Positions 22,580 through 33,514 of a stretch of 64,000 bases of DNA are shown one piece after another. Under the pieces are notes generated by a model that did no database searches, had not been told where the DNA came from, and saw only the letters and a list, made by a program, of their open reading frames with translations. The translations under genes and the position numbers were made by a program. Origin of the DNA: Haematobia irritans (lineage: Eukaryota > Arthropoda > Insecta > Diptera > Muscidae); contig NC_134398.1 of assembly GCF_050003625.1 (NCBI RefSeq), positions 69,882,891 to 69,946,890 of the forward strand, given 5' to 3'. Numbering within the stretch: position 1 is the stretch's first letter; each line of letters opens with the position of its first letter.

Positions 22580-23740
22580 ACAAGTATATACGGCCGTAAG
22601 TTCGGCCAGGCCGAATCTTATGTACCCTCCACCATGGATTGCGTAGAAACTTCTATGAAAGACTGTCATCCACAAATTTCAACTCACTCGGATGAAATTT
22701 GCTCCTCCAAGAGGCTCCAAAACCAAATCTCGGGATCGGTTTATATGGGGGCTATAAATGATTATGGACTGCTATGGACCACTTTTGGCATGGTTGTTAA
22801 ATATCATATACTACCACCACGTACCAAATTTCAACCAGATCGGATGAATTTTGCTCCTCCAAAAGGCACCGGAGGTCAAATCTGGCGATCGGTTTATATG
22901 GGAGCTATATATAATTATGGTCTGATAGGAACCAATTCCTGCATGGTTGTTGGATACCATATACTAACATCTCGTACCAAATTTCAACCGAATGGGAAGA
23001 ATTTTGCTCTTCCAAGATGCTCCGGAGGTCAAATCTGGGGATCGGTTTATATGGGGCCTATATATAATTATGGACCGATATAGACCAATTTTTGCATGGG
23101 TGTTTGAGGCCATATATTAACATCACGTACCAAATTTCAACTGAATCAGATGAATTTTGGTCTTCCAAGAGGCTCCGGAGGTCAAATCTGGTGATCGGTT
23201 TATATGGGACCGATTTCGACCAATTTTGGCATGGTCATTAGAGACCATATACTAACATCATGTACCAAATTTCAGCCGGATCGGATGAAATTTGTTTCTC
23301 TTAGAGACTCTGCAAGCCAAATCGGGGGATCGGTTTATATGAGGGCTATATATAATTATGGACCGATGTGGACCAATTTTTTTCATGGGTATTAGAGACC
23401 ATATACTAACACCATGTACCAAATTTCAGCCGGATCGGATGAAAGCCAAATTTGGGGGTCCGTTTATATGGGGGCTATACGTAAAAGTGGACCGATATGG
23501 CCCATTTGCAATACATCAATAACAACTACTTGTGCCAAGTTTCAAGTCGATAGCTTGTTTCGTTCGGAAGTTAGCGTGATTTTAACAGACGGACGGACGG
23601 ACGGACATGCTCAGATCGACTCAGAATTTCACCACGACCCAGAATATATATACTTTATGGGGTCTTAGATCAATATTTCGATGTGTTACAAACGGAATGA
23701 CAAAGTTAATATACCCCCCATCCTATGATGGAGGGTATAA
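22580..23740 (-). repeat. DINE-like array F
   Basis: Starts acaagtatatacggccgtaa, holds at least five about 150-bp modules, a gacggacggacggacgg microsatellite at about 23590, and ends tatgatggagggtata. It is the inverse orientation of array I (24161-25682). Modules stay open in one frame for up to 194 codons (22499-23083), but this is repeat translation. Confidence 0.8.
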
Positions 23741-23834
23741 AAACAACCCACGTGCAAAGATATCTATTACATCGATGACAGGTATCGATTACAGGTATAT
23801 AAAAGAAAAATAGAAAAATTTCCTATATATTCTA

Positions 23835-25806
23835 ACAAGTGCGTTTCCTTAAGTTTTGAAAGGATTAAATATTTCTTAGTACGAATGAACTAAAATATTT
23901 TTCTATGCCTATTCTATGTTATTCGTATGTATGATAAGCTTTCTATAATAAAGGAAGTCAGATTATCATTTTATAGGAAATTTTACTAAATTTGAGGAAA
24001 ATTGGGTTTAGTTTGGTTTTTGTTTATTTTTACGAATGCTTTGTTATCAGTGAATAACATTTTCTTATTCAGTTGTAAATTCTTATACCCAGCGAAGAAA
24101 ATAGTATTAGTAAAATTCTAGTTAATGAACTATTCCTAACCTGCTTTCAGTTTAGAATTTTTATACCCTCCACCATAGGATGGGGGGTATATTAACTTTG
24201 TCATTCCGTTTGTAACACATCGAAATATTGATCTAAGACCCCATAAAGTATATTAACTTTGTCATTCCGTTTGTAACACATCGAAATATTGCTCTAAGAC
24301 CCCATAAAGTATATATTCTGGGTCGTGGTAAAACTCTGAGTCGATCTGAGAATGCCCGTCCGTCCGTCCGTCTGTTGAAATCCCCCATCCTATGGTGGAG
24401 GGTATATTAACTTTGTCATTCCGTTTGTAACACATCGAAATATTGCTCTAAGACCCCATAAAGTATATATATTCTGGGTCGTGGTAAAATTCTGAGTCGA
24501 TCTGAGCATGTCCGTCCGTCCGTCCGTCCGTCAATTGAAATCACGCTAACTTCCGAACGAAAAAAGCTATCGACTTGAAACTTGGCACAAGTAGTTGTTA
24601 TTGATGTAGGTCGAATGGTATTGCAAATGGGCCATATCGGTCCACTTTTACGTATAACCCCCATATAAACGGACCCCCAAATTTGGCTTGCGATTGCTCT
24701 AAGAGAAGCAAAATTGATCCGATCCGGCTGAAATTTAGTACATGGAGTGAGTATATGGTCTCTAACAACCATGCAAAAATTGGTCCACATCGGTCCATAA
24801 CTACATATAGCTCCCATATAAACCGATCCCCCGATTTGGCTTGCTGGGCCTCTAAGAGAAGCAAATTTCATCCGATCCGGCTGAAATTTGGTACATGGTG
24901 TTAGTTATGCAAAAATTGGACCACATCTGTCCATAATTATATATAGCCCCCATATAAACCGATCCCCCGATTTGGCTTGCAGCCTCTATGAAAAGCAAAT
25001 TTCATCCGATCCGGCTGAAATTTGGTATATGGTGTTAGTATATGGTCTGTAATGACCAAGCAAAAATTGGTCCATATCGGTCCATAATTATATATAGCCC
25101 CCATATAAACCGATCCCCAGATTTGACCTCCTGTGCCTTTTGGAGAAGCAAAATTCATCCGATCTGGTTGAAATTTGGTACGTGGTGGTAGTATATGATA
25201 TTTAACAACCATGCCAAAAGTGGTCCATATCAGTCCATAATCATATATAGCCCCCATATAAACCGATCCCTAGATTTGGTTTTGGAGCCTCTTGGAGGAG
25301 CAAATTTCATCCGAGTCAATTGAAATTTGGTACATTGTGGTAGTATATGGCCGTTAACAACCATGCCTATCGGTCTATAGTTATATATAGCCCTCAGATA
25401 AATCGATCCCCAATCACACAAATATTGGTCCATATCAAGTTCATAATTCTATATAGCCCCCATATAAGCGAATCGTAATTATTTGTAGACTACCTATACA
25501 TAACTTTTTTGTCTAATATATACCACGTATGGACTAACTCACAATTTAGAAAACGATGTTAAGAAGTTTTAAGATATCACAACCCAAGTAATTCGATTGT
25601 GGATGACAGTCTTTCGTAGAAGTTTTTACGCAATCCATGATGTAGGGTACGGCCTGGCCGAACTTACGGCCGTATATACTTGTTTTTACTGAAACAAGTA
25701 AATTTTATTATTTCACACAAAAATTTACCTTAATGGAAATAAAATGGCTAAACTAAATTGATGAATATTTTTTCCTTTAGTTCCGAAGGCACTTTTTTTC
25801 TGGATG
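23835..25806 (+). mobile_element. Family L MITE copy split by DINE-like array I
   Basis: 23860-24160 matches 10200-10416 (tatgataagctttctataat and neighbours), and 25683-25806 matches 12830-12947, ending ctttttttctggatg then TA. The left end is approximate. DINE-like array I occupies the middle. Confidence 0.65.
24161..25682 (+). repeat. DINE-like array I
   Basis: Starts ttataccctccaccatagga, has the terminal module (aacacatcgaaatattg, ccccataaagtatat) repeated three times with two (CCGT/TCCG)n stretches (near 24357 and 24510), then six or so about 150-bp modules, and ends ctggccgaacttacggccgt then atatacttg. It is inverted relative to array F, 420 bp away. Confidence 0.8.
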
Positions 25807-25885
25807 TAACCAGGAATTTTATAGACGTTTATTTATTAACATTTCTCGAGCTATGATCTTAAAGATTCATTAATTATTTATAATA

Positions 25886-26025
25886 ATGCACAGAAAAAAT
25901 ATCATCAAAATATTTCCAATTAAAAAGTTTAAATTTTTTCAATTAATAAATTCATTGATACAATTAACTTTTTAATCAAGATAGAAACATTAAGATAATT
26001 GAAATGTCTTCAATCACTGCACCAC
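25886..26025 (+). mobile_element. Partial family M foldback MITE
   Basis: Starts tgcacagaaaaaatatcatc and runs through ttgaaatgtcttcaatcac, matching one arm of 21114-21403, then is interrupted by the SINE. A few bases (atcaatta) resume after the SINE. Confidence 0.6.
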
Positions 26026-26382
26026 GGGAGCCACCGTGGTGCAGTGGTTAGCATGCCCGCCTTGCATACACAAGGTCGTGGGTTCGATTCCTGCTTCGAC
26101 CAAACACCAAAAAGTCTTTCAGCGGTGGATTATCCCACCTCAGTAATGCTGGTGACATTTCTGAGGGTTTCAAAGCTTCTCTAAGTGGTTTCAGTGCAAT
26201 TTGGAACGCCGTTCGCACTCGGCTATAAAAAGGAGGTCCCTTGTCATTGAGCTTAACATGGAATCGGGCAGCACTCAGTGATAAGAGAGAAGTTCACCAA
26301 TGTGGTATCACAATGGACTGAATAGTCTAAGTGAGCCTGATACATCGGGCTGCCACCTAACCTAACCTAACCTAACCTAACC
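26026..26382 (+). mobile_element. Full-length tRNA-derived SINE
   Basis: About 357 bp: a tRNA-like head with A-box-like TGGTGCAGTGG and a perfect B box GGTTCGATTCC (about 26080), a body (gcggtggattatcccacctc), and a tail ending in (CCTAA)n. The last about 75 bp (from ggtatcacaatggactgaat) match the 3' end of the LINE at 28557-28632. Such tail sharing is how SINEs are mobilised by partner LINEs. The 26-kb open frames covering it are repeat translations. Confidence 0.9.
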
Positions 26383-26392
26383 ATCAATTAGG

Positions 26393-27059
26393 TTGAAAAA
26401 AGCGAGTAATAAAACATCGAATTAAAAGAACTTCCTACGTAGTTAAGGTTAGGTTAGGTGGCAGCCCGACGTATCAGGCTCACTTAGACTATTCAGTTCA
26501 TTTTGATACCACATTGGTGAACTTCCCTCTTATCACTGAGTGCTGCCCGATTCGATCTTAAGCTCAATGACAAGGGACCTCCTTTTTATAGCCGAGTCCG
26601 AACGGCGTTCCACATTGCAGTGAAACCACTTAGAGGAGCTTTGAAATCCTCAGAATGTCACCAGCATTACTGAGGTGGGATAATCCACCGCTGAAAAACT
26701 TTTTGATGTTCGGTCGAAGCAGGAATTGAACCCACGACCTTGTGTATGCAAGGCGGACATGCTAACCATTGCACCACGGTGACTCCCGTGTAAGTAGTTA
26801 AAATAAAGAACATCTCTGAAATGACATTTTGGAAGTGCTTTTAAAGTTGTGCCTTTAGAAGTACTTTTTTGCTGGGACTGAATTCGGATCATACCTTAAG
26901 CGATGAAAATTCAGTGCAATGGCTGTTGAAATGGTGTACATCGGTCTTATAACAAGCCAATGTTAAATGTTAACATTGGCCTATGCGCCAATTTTGCACC
27001 ACTTCTGGATCCAAGCAGAACATTTTCACTACTTTTTTGGCGGCGCTTTTTTTGCTGGG
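26393..27059 (-). mobile_element. Family C MITE remnants in inverted arrangement, SINE inserted
   Basis: 26393-26446 plus 26794-26871 carry the family C right half ending tttttttgctggg-type sequence (ttttgctggg near 26871). 26872-27059 carries the left half in opposite orientation (ccacttctggatccaagcag, ttttttggcggcgc, tttgctggg). Together they form a foldback of two family C halves. Confidence 0.65.
26447..26793 (-). mobile_element. Full-length SINE, minus strand
   Basis: 347 bp between direct 8-bp target duplications gtagttaa (26439-26446 and 26794-26801). The (CCTAA)n-complement tail is at the left, the tRNA-like head with B box at the right (about 26725). It shares the LINE-like 3' tail with the other SINEs. 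Confidence 0.9.
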
Positions 27060-27304
27060 TCGTTATATTAGGCTACATTGTGATGCCGGAAGTATTGAGT
27101 TTCTCTCTTATCAATGAGTGCTGCCCGATTCTAAGTTTAGCTCCATGACAAGGAATGTCCCTTTTACACCAAACAACAAGTGAATCCACCATGAAAAAAA
27201 AACAATTTTAGATAAGTCAAAGAAAACATTTCGTTTGCTCAATTTTAATTATATTTTCTTTGTGTATTGAACATGTTTTAAACATTAAGGCTATGGTCAC
27301 ACTA

Positions 27305-27593
27305 CACAGAAAAAAATCTCACGAAAAATTTTCCAATTAAAATTTTAATTGAGTTTTAAAAAATATTCAATTAAAAATTTAATTGGTTCAACGAATTTTT
27401 TAATTGAAACAAAAATCAATCACAAAAAATAATAGTATCAATTAATTTTTTAATTGGATCAATTAATTGTTTAATTGACCTTCAATTAATTTTTTAATTG
27501 ATACTATCATTTCTGTGATTGAAGACATTTCAATTAAAAAATTAATTGGATCAATTAATTTCGTGATTGAATCAGAAAAATTTTTTTTGTGTG
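27305..27593 (-). mobile_element. Family M foldback MITE inside a TIR
   Basis: 289 bp, cacagaaaaaaatct to aattttttttgtgtg, TA duplicated (27303-27304, 27594-27595). The right TIR of the host element (34886-34912) shows the uninterrupted target ...actaggcaatt..., confirming the exact insertion point. Confidence 0.9.
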
Positions 27594-27746
27594 TAGGCAA
27601 TTATTTGACCAAAATTAGTGTCAAACATTTTCCAGAACCTTTGTCCAAATAACTGGATACGGTTTTTGAAAAATAATCTTACCATGATATTATATATCCA
27701 ACTAGCAAACTAGACGAACTCCGTTCGCCGTTTTGCTAGCTTCGTT

Positions 27747-27986
27747 TTATGTAACATTTCGTTTGGTGATTAAAAGATGAAGAACAATTTTTAATTTTAT
27801 TTTACCGCACGGTCCATGCACTATCTGTGTTGTCACAATGTCGTGTATTAGATGGGGATCAGTGACTGGATTATTAACTGTGGGTGCATCGAATCTTCGG
27901 ACATGTTCACCTGTTGGGGTACAATCCGCTCTCATGACAAATTTGTGCGTATCCGATGGCATTCGTTCCAATGCTGTTTTAAACAT
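27747..27986 (-). pseudogene. Helitron protein fragment (downstream part)
   Basis: 79 residues. FKTALERMP, GEHVRRFDAPT and then DPHLIHDIV and IVHGPCG resemble two separate parts of Helitron Rep-helicase proteins (the pre-Rep segment and the segment just before the helicase). Their direct joining means the Rep domain between them is deleted. The frame continues upstream across the family C MITE into 33662-33822. Confidence 0.6.
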
Positions 27987-28556
27987 ATTAACGACAGCAT
28001 TATTAGCATCCCAGCAAAAAAAGCGTCGCCAAAAAAGTAATGAAAATGTTATTTTTGGATCCGGAAGTGGTGCAAAATTGACGCAGAAGCGATGAATTTA
28101 ATATGGGCTTGTCATAGGACAGAACTCCTCCATTTCAACAGCCGGTGCACTGAATTTGCATCACTTCTTTAGGTGTGAATCGAATTCAATGTTTTGGATG
28201 TAAATTAAAAAATTCTGTGATATTTTATCAAATAAATAATTTTTATAATTTTTTATAATTGTTAATGGATTCTAACGCTTGTCTGAAACGTTTGACCTCA
28301 AATATTTTCAAAAATTCACAATTTTTTCAGATTGGATTTAGCATTTTTTTTCGACAAAATTTTAATAATTTGTACCATTTTATGAATTCTTACTCTGTTT
28401 TTAATCTATTTGAAACAAAAAAAGTTCAAATTATCCAATAAAGTATGAAAAAAACCAAGTTATAAAAAATTGAATTAAAAGAACTTCATGGGTACTTAAA
28501 ATAAAGATCATCATTGGGAGTACATCTTCTGGAAGTGCTTTTAAAGTTGTGCCTTT

Positions 28557-28632
28557 AGGTTAGGTTAGGTTAAAGTGGCAGCCCGATTAAATTTCAGGCT
28601 CACTTAGACTATTCAGTCCATTGTGATATCAC
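28557..28632 (-). repeat. LINE 3' tail shared with the SINEs
   Basis: Minus strand: tatcacaatggactgaatag, tctaagtgagcctga, cgggctgccac, then AACCT repeats. The same words in the same order end the SINE at 26303-26382, with a small insertion in the LINE (aatttaat) before cgggctgcc. Confidence 0.9.
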
Positions 28633-28690
28633 ATTTAACTAAAAGTACCTATTACATATGGGCCTAGTCTTAACCACTGAACCTTCTCTA

Positions 28691-30406
28691 TTATTTACTT
28701 TTGTGGAACCAACCAGATTGCTCCAAAAACATTAACAAACTGCTTAAGTTAACGTTTTCCAGGTCAGCCAGTAATCTAAAGCTATATGCTCCTAAAATTC
28801 GCTTACGCCTTACACAAAAAGCAGGACACTCACACAAGAGGTGTTTAATTGATTCCGTTTCCTCCACGTCATGACAGCTTATACAATAGTCATTATACTT
28901 CGCACCTATAGTTTTTGCAAATTCGCCTATCAGGCAGCGACCCGTTATAGCAGATATTAGGAGTGCTATCTGACGCCTTGAGAACACTAGCATATCTAGT
29001 GTGCGGTTTAAGTTTAAATGGGGCCATATTTGCTTGGTGTCGTTACAACCCTTGCAATTTTCCCATCGAATATTGGCCATCATAACAGCCTTCTCACGCA
29101 GTAAGAGCTTGCAGGTGGCCAGAGGCATACCAACAGATTCTAGTTCCCCTGGAATCTGTAAGGTAGTTCCTAGCCTTGCTAACACATCTGCTTCACAGTT
29201 CCCCGGTATGTTCCTATGACCAGGCACCCATATTAGGTGAATATTGTACTGCTCAGCCATCTCGTTGAGAGATTTGCGGCAGTCTATGGCCGTTTTTGAG
29301 TTAAGGAACACAGAGTCCAAGGATTTTATTGCAGGTTGACTGTCTGAGTATATATTAATGCCAATATTTGTTGGAACATTACTTCTCAGCCAATTCACCA
29401 CCTCTCTTATTGCCAATATTTCAGCCTGAAAAACACTACAGTGATTAGGTAATCTTTTCGCTATTCGAATTTCCAGATCTTTAGAATATACTCCGAACCC
29501 CACTTGTCCATTCAATTTGGAGCCATCAGTATAGAAATCTATATATCTTTTATTCCCCGGGGTCTGTGTACAACACGCCTCACTGTTGGGAATTAGAGTT
29601 TCAAACTTTTTGTCGAAAAGTGGTTTTGCCAGGGTGTAATCCACTACGTTAGGCACATCTGGCATTACTTTGAGGACCGAACTATGACCGTACATTTTTT
29701 CCGACCACAGCGATAGCTCGCGCAACCGCACAGCCGTTGTTGCAGCTGACTGTTTGGCCAAAATGTCTAAAGGCAATAGATGTAGCATGACATTAAGGGA
29801 GTCTGTTCCTGTCTTACTAAATGCGCCTGAGATACATAAGCTCGCCATACGCTGAACTTTATCTAAACAAGTCGGTTTCAGAAGTGCCGGCCACCAGACT
29901 ACAACACCATATAGCATTATAGGTCTAACCACTGCCGTGTATAGCCAATGCACAATTTTTGGTCTTAGTCCCCACTTTTTCCCTATTGCCTTTTTGCACG
30001 AGTACAAAGCTACCGTGGCTTTTCTCGCCCTCTCTTCAATATTAAGCCTAAAATTCAGCTTCCTGTCCAAAATAACGCCAAGGTATTTTGCACACTCACT
30101 AAAGGGAATTTCAGTACCCCCTAAGGAAATGGGCCTAACCGTGGGAGTTTTGCGATCTTTGCAGTACATGACTATTTCTGTCTTTGCTGGATTTACACCA
30201 AGACCATTATCTTTCGCCCATTTCTCAGTCATCCGGAGAGCTCTCTGTATAATATCTCTGATTGTGGATGGGAATTTTCCCCTGACTGCTAGCGCCACAT
30301 CATCTGCGTATGCCACCACTTTTTCTAGAGAAACCAGAAGGTTGTTTATAGCAACATTCCAAAGAAGAGGCGATAGAACTCCTCCTTGGGGAGTGCCTCT
30401 GTTCAC
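28691..30406 (-). pseudogene. LINE ORF2, C-terminal part: RT palm, RNase H, zinc knuckle
   Basis: 571 residues. The N-terminal part holds RT motifs (GTPQGGVLSPLLWN and the catalytic YADD in VAYADDVAL). RNase H follows with its acidic residues in TDGSK, FQAEIL, SDSQ and NCEADVLA (about residues 290-410). The C-terminus has a C-x2-C...H-x4-C knuckle (CISC...HLLCEC). The first residue listed is not a real start: the frame is the continuation of ORF2 after a break at 30500-30600. Confidence 0.9.
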
Positions 30407-30496
30407 ATACCTTTGTATGTTTGCTTGCCCTAGTGTGGCTGAAATACGTCTCTTTATTAGAAGTTCGTCTAACAGCCTAATGGCCAGTTTCTCATC

Positions 30497-30600
30497 CTCC
30501 GATTAATTTTAACCGGTGGATAGACCTCCGGTTAGTAAAATTTTTGTATGGGATCAGCTGTTTTATCGACACGATAAATAATAACAAGACAATGAGAAAG
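30497..30600 (-). other. About 100-bp insertion or scrambled segment in the RT
   Basis: AT-rich sequence containing aaccgg...ccggtt and several stops lies between the RT part ending near 30600 and the part resuming near 30495. It breaks the RT coding frame. Origin is not recognised. Exact ends are uncertain by about 10 bp. Confidence 0.5.
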
Positions 30601-30668
30601 TGGCCCTAAGTATACCTGGATCAACATTCAGAGTTGTCAGTCCATTTAATATCGAGCTCGGATGGACA

Positions 30669-31832
30669 TTATTGAACGCCCCTTCGATGTCTAGAAACGA
30701 TTGTGTATTCTTTGACAGATAGTGAGCTTTCAATAAAGCTGACCAGTTCATGCAATGCGGTCTCAGTAGACCTGCCCTTCGAGTATGCATGCTGTCGTTT
30801 CGAGAGCAAACTTGAATCCACGCTAGTTCTAAGATACATGTCTATCATCCTCTCCAGGGTCTTAAGTAGGAATGAGGATAAGCTGATTGGTCGGAAATCC
30901 TTCGCACTCGAGTGAGAGGCTTTTCCTGCTTTAGGTATGAAGACGACTTTTGTTTCCCTCCACTTTTCTGGAATATATGCTAAGTTTACACATTGTTTAT
31001 ATATCACCATCAACCAGGGGATAATTCTTTCAGCCACTGCCTGTAACTCCGCCGGAGTAATTCCATCAGGTCCGGGGGATTTGAATGGTCCAAAGCTATT
31101 TAAAGCCCATTTTATTCTAGATTCCGACACAATTTCCTCGATAGGAAGTGATCGCCGAGCCTCTGTTACACCGCCGGAACATGGTTCAACCGTCTGATTT
31201 CCAGGGAAGTGTGTGTCCAAAAGTACCTCCAATGTCTCCTCACTGGACGTTGTCCAATTTCCCTCCGATGTTTTAATGAAACCTGGAACGGTGTTAGTGG
31301 ATGCTAGTACCTTCCGTAGTCTGGAAGCCTCTGACATATTCTCAATAATGCTACAGTAATAATCCCAAGAGTTTTGTTGAGACCTTCTCAGTTCTCGTTT
31401 ATATTCTCTCAGATTCATCTTGTACGTGTCCCAATCCTCCGGAGCTCTTGTGGACTTTGCTTTGTTAAAGAGCTTCCTGCAGGATTTCCTCATATTACTT
31501 AACTCCGTAGTCCACCATGGCGGCCGATTTTTTCCCCTTGGCTTTCCTCTAGGGCAAGCAGCTTTCAGTGAAATGTTGAAGGCCTTCGTAATCCGCTCCA
31601 CTGCGTGTTCGATATCTTGCACAGTGCTCATATTTGTCTCCGGCATTTCCGGTATCATCAAATTGAACGATTCCCTATACCTATTCCAATCAGCTTTCCT
31701 AACATTTGGCGGAAATATGGTCTTTGAAGTACGAACAGCCAATCTGAAACTGATGTAGCGATGATCTGAGAAGCTATGTTCCCTCAAAACTTGCCACTCA
31801 GATATCTTATCAGATATCTTATCAAGAGACAA
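30669..31832 (-). pseudogene. LINE ORF2, middle part: end of endonuclease and RT fingers
   Basis: The frame starts just after the endonuclease break and includes the endonuclease SDH motif (FSDHRYISF), a linker, and RT motifs (SPGPDGITP, DFRPISLSS, KGRSTETALHELV). Near 30720 the frame shifts; the RT motif A (SFLDIEGAF, with the first catalytic Asp) is in another frame at 30563-30790. Thus RT is split by a frameshift and by the 30.5-kb insertion. Confidence 0.85.
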
Positions 31833-32416
31833 GAGGTTTTGGACGTTACGTCCAAAACCTCTTGTCTGTTCCTGGTGACGAAGGTTGGTGCATCTCCCTT
31901 ATTGCAAACTACCAGGTTAGTACGCAAAATAATCTCTATTAGCGACTCTCCCCTTGCATTAGTATCACTACTTCCCCAAATACTATGATGTGCATTTGCA
32001 TCGCATCCCATAATGAGTTTTGTCTTTGTTTTTAGTGACTCCTCAACTAAGGTCTTAACGGCACAGGGTGGCATATCCCTATCATGTCCCATGTAGACCG
32101 AAGATACCCAATATTTGCATGTGGATATCTCTAGACTGGCTACGACAGTGTCTGCATTGCTCAATGAAGGAAGCAGAAACAAGTTTAGTTCGTTTTTAGC
32201 AATTATACATGCTCGATTTATATCGTTACCGGTATTATGCAAAAGTTTGAAACACGGAGTGCTTAATTCACAGATCTTGTTCTTATATATGTATGGTTCT
32301 TGAATAAGAACTATATCTATGTCTCCTTTCATCAGGAGAACTTTTAAGGCAGCACAAGCGGCCTTACAATGGTGAAGATTTATCTGGAGGAACCGTAGAA
32401 CCATCCAAATTTTCAA
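31784..32416 (-). pseudogene. LINE ORF2, N-terminal AP-endonuclease
   Basis: About 210 residues of the endonuclease/exonuclease/phosphatase fold that nicks the target: the QINLHH Asn motif, IQEP with the catalytic Glu, MGCDANAHH with Asp/Asn/His. The frame runs into a 39-bp perfect palindrome at 31831-31869 and ends in unrelated residues. ORF2 probably starts at or near 32416, overlapping the end of ORF1 by about 50 bp. Confidence 0.85.
31800..31870. repeat. 39-bp palindrome plus 12-bp tandem repeat in ORF2
   Basis: gacaagaggttttggacgt, one central t, then its exact reverse complement. Immediately beside it gatatcttatca is repeated twice. The inverted arm copies adjacent coding sequence, so this looks like templated repair or a strand-switch event that broke the endonuclease frame. 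Confidence 0.9.
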
Positions 32417-33053
32417 CCACCGTCACATCAGCCGCTTCAACTGAGTCATCAAGGGCTTCCTCTTCACAGATCTCGGTGACTCTCGCAACAATCCGCGGTT
32501 CAGCTTTGGTGAGGCTTGAGCCTGTAGAAACTTCCCGCATATGATTTTCGCCATAGTCTGCCGGTTTTATGTCTCCTTCGGCTTCGCTAGGAGATTTTTT
32601 CACTGCTTTCAAGCCATAACTTACGCGTCCTTGGGTCTGGGCTAGATGTGGCAGCGACTCTATGTTTAATATAAACACCGCATGTCGTCTTGGTCCATCC
32701 ACCTCATCCAAACGACCAACCTTCCAATCGGCGGTTGGAAGATCTGGGTTACATTCTTTTAGTCTCTCTAGTATTGACTCAGGATCAGGAGGGTTTGCCG
32801 GTATCCATGCATGTGCTCTAGGTTTAGCCGGTATGTCTTTCTTATCGACTAACTCCAAAGCGGCTCCTTCCCAAACTTCACCAATTAGCATCAATGCAGC
32901 TTTAAAGCAATCCATAGACCTCTGGTCTGCAAAAGCTATTAACTTATATCGTCCTTGATACCATCCAGCATCTTGCTGTCGAGGACTTGGTCCGGGAAAC
33001 TTTTTTCGCACCTCTGAGTAGACACCAGACATCGCGTTCTCAATTTCCCCCAT
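32364..33053 (-). pseudogene. LINE ORF1, C-terminal part (DUF4780-like)
   Basis: 229 residues with YKLIAFADQRSMDCFK, AHAWIPANPPDP and DLPTADWKVGRLDE, typical of ORF1 proteins with a DUF4780 region in LOA-like LINEs. ORF1 proteins bind element RNA. The frame differs from the N-terminal part; the shift lies near 33055-33065. Confidence 0.75.
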
Positions 33054-33514
33054 TTTTGCCTTGGAATCATACCGTCCAATGCTCCTTTATTAATAATAGC
33101 CATCACAAGGCTGTCTTTTGCAACTGAGGCAAACGATCTTTGATCCCGTTTAGAGGATGGTAGCTCATCCGGTGATCGTTCCCTTCTTCCAGCTTCAAGA
33201 ATTCCTTGAGCCCATTTTAAGGAATCGCTTTGCTTAGCCGACAACGTGCTTGGGTCGACTGATCCTAATTTCTTTAGGATAAACAAAGCATTTCTTCGTT
33301 CCTTGAATCTCTTTCGAGAGGGATTGCCTCCTTTTGATGTCGTCACCTTAGAAAAAGTTCGACTTGCCAAAGTGTCACCGCCAGTCGACCCGTCTACAGG
33401 TCGACTAATTGGGCCTGACTCTTGGTCGCTGCCCAAATTTATAACTTCAGTCGTTACCCGTCCACTGGGCCCTGAAGTTAGCAACCCAGTGGATGACTTT
33501 GAATTTCGCTGCAT
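32939..33514 (-). pseudogene. LINE ORF1, N-terminal part
   Basis: Starts at the first ATG after the short 5'UTR. Low-complexity, basic and Ser/Gly-rich N-terminus followed by FILKKLGS and SLKWAQGILEAGRR-type segments. About 40 residues at its end are out-of-frame translation after the frameshift near 33060. Confidence 0.75.

Noticed and set aside
22499..23083. 194-codon open frame as a gene
   Set aside because: It is translation of DINE-like modules; similar peptides appear from every array in the window and on both strands.
26080..26105. tRNA gene from the B box
   Set aside because: The A and B boxes are there but the arms do not close into a cloverleaf and the unit is repeated as part of a SINE.
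25999..26184. 61-codon frame with MPALHTQGRGFDSC
   Set aside because: Translation of the SINE; the same peptide arises from the SINEs at 9.7 and 26.7 kb.
26341..26382. Telomere-like (CCTAA)n repeat
   Set aside because: It is the tail of a SINE, repeated at other SINE copies and at the LINE end; too short and internal for a telomere.
29937..30506. 189-codon plus-strand frame
   Set aside because: Antisense shadow of the LINE reverse transcriptase.
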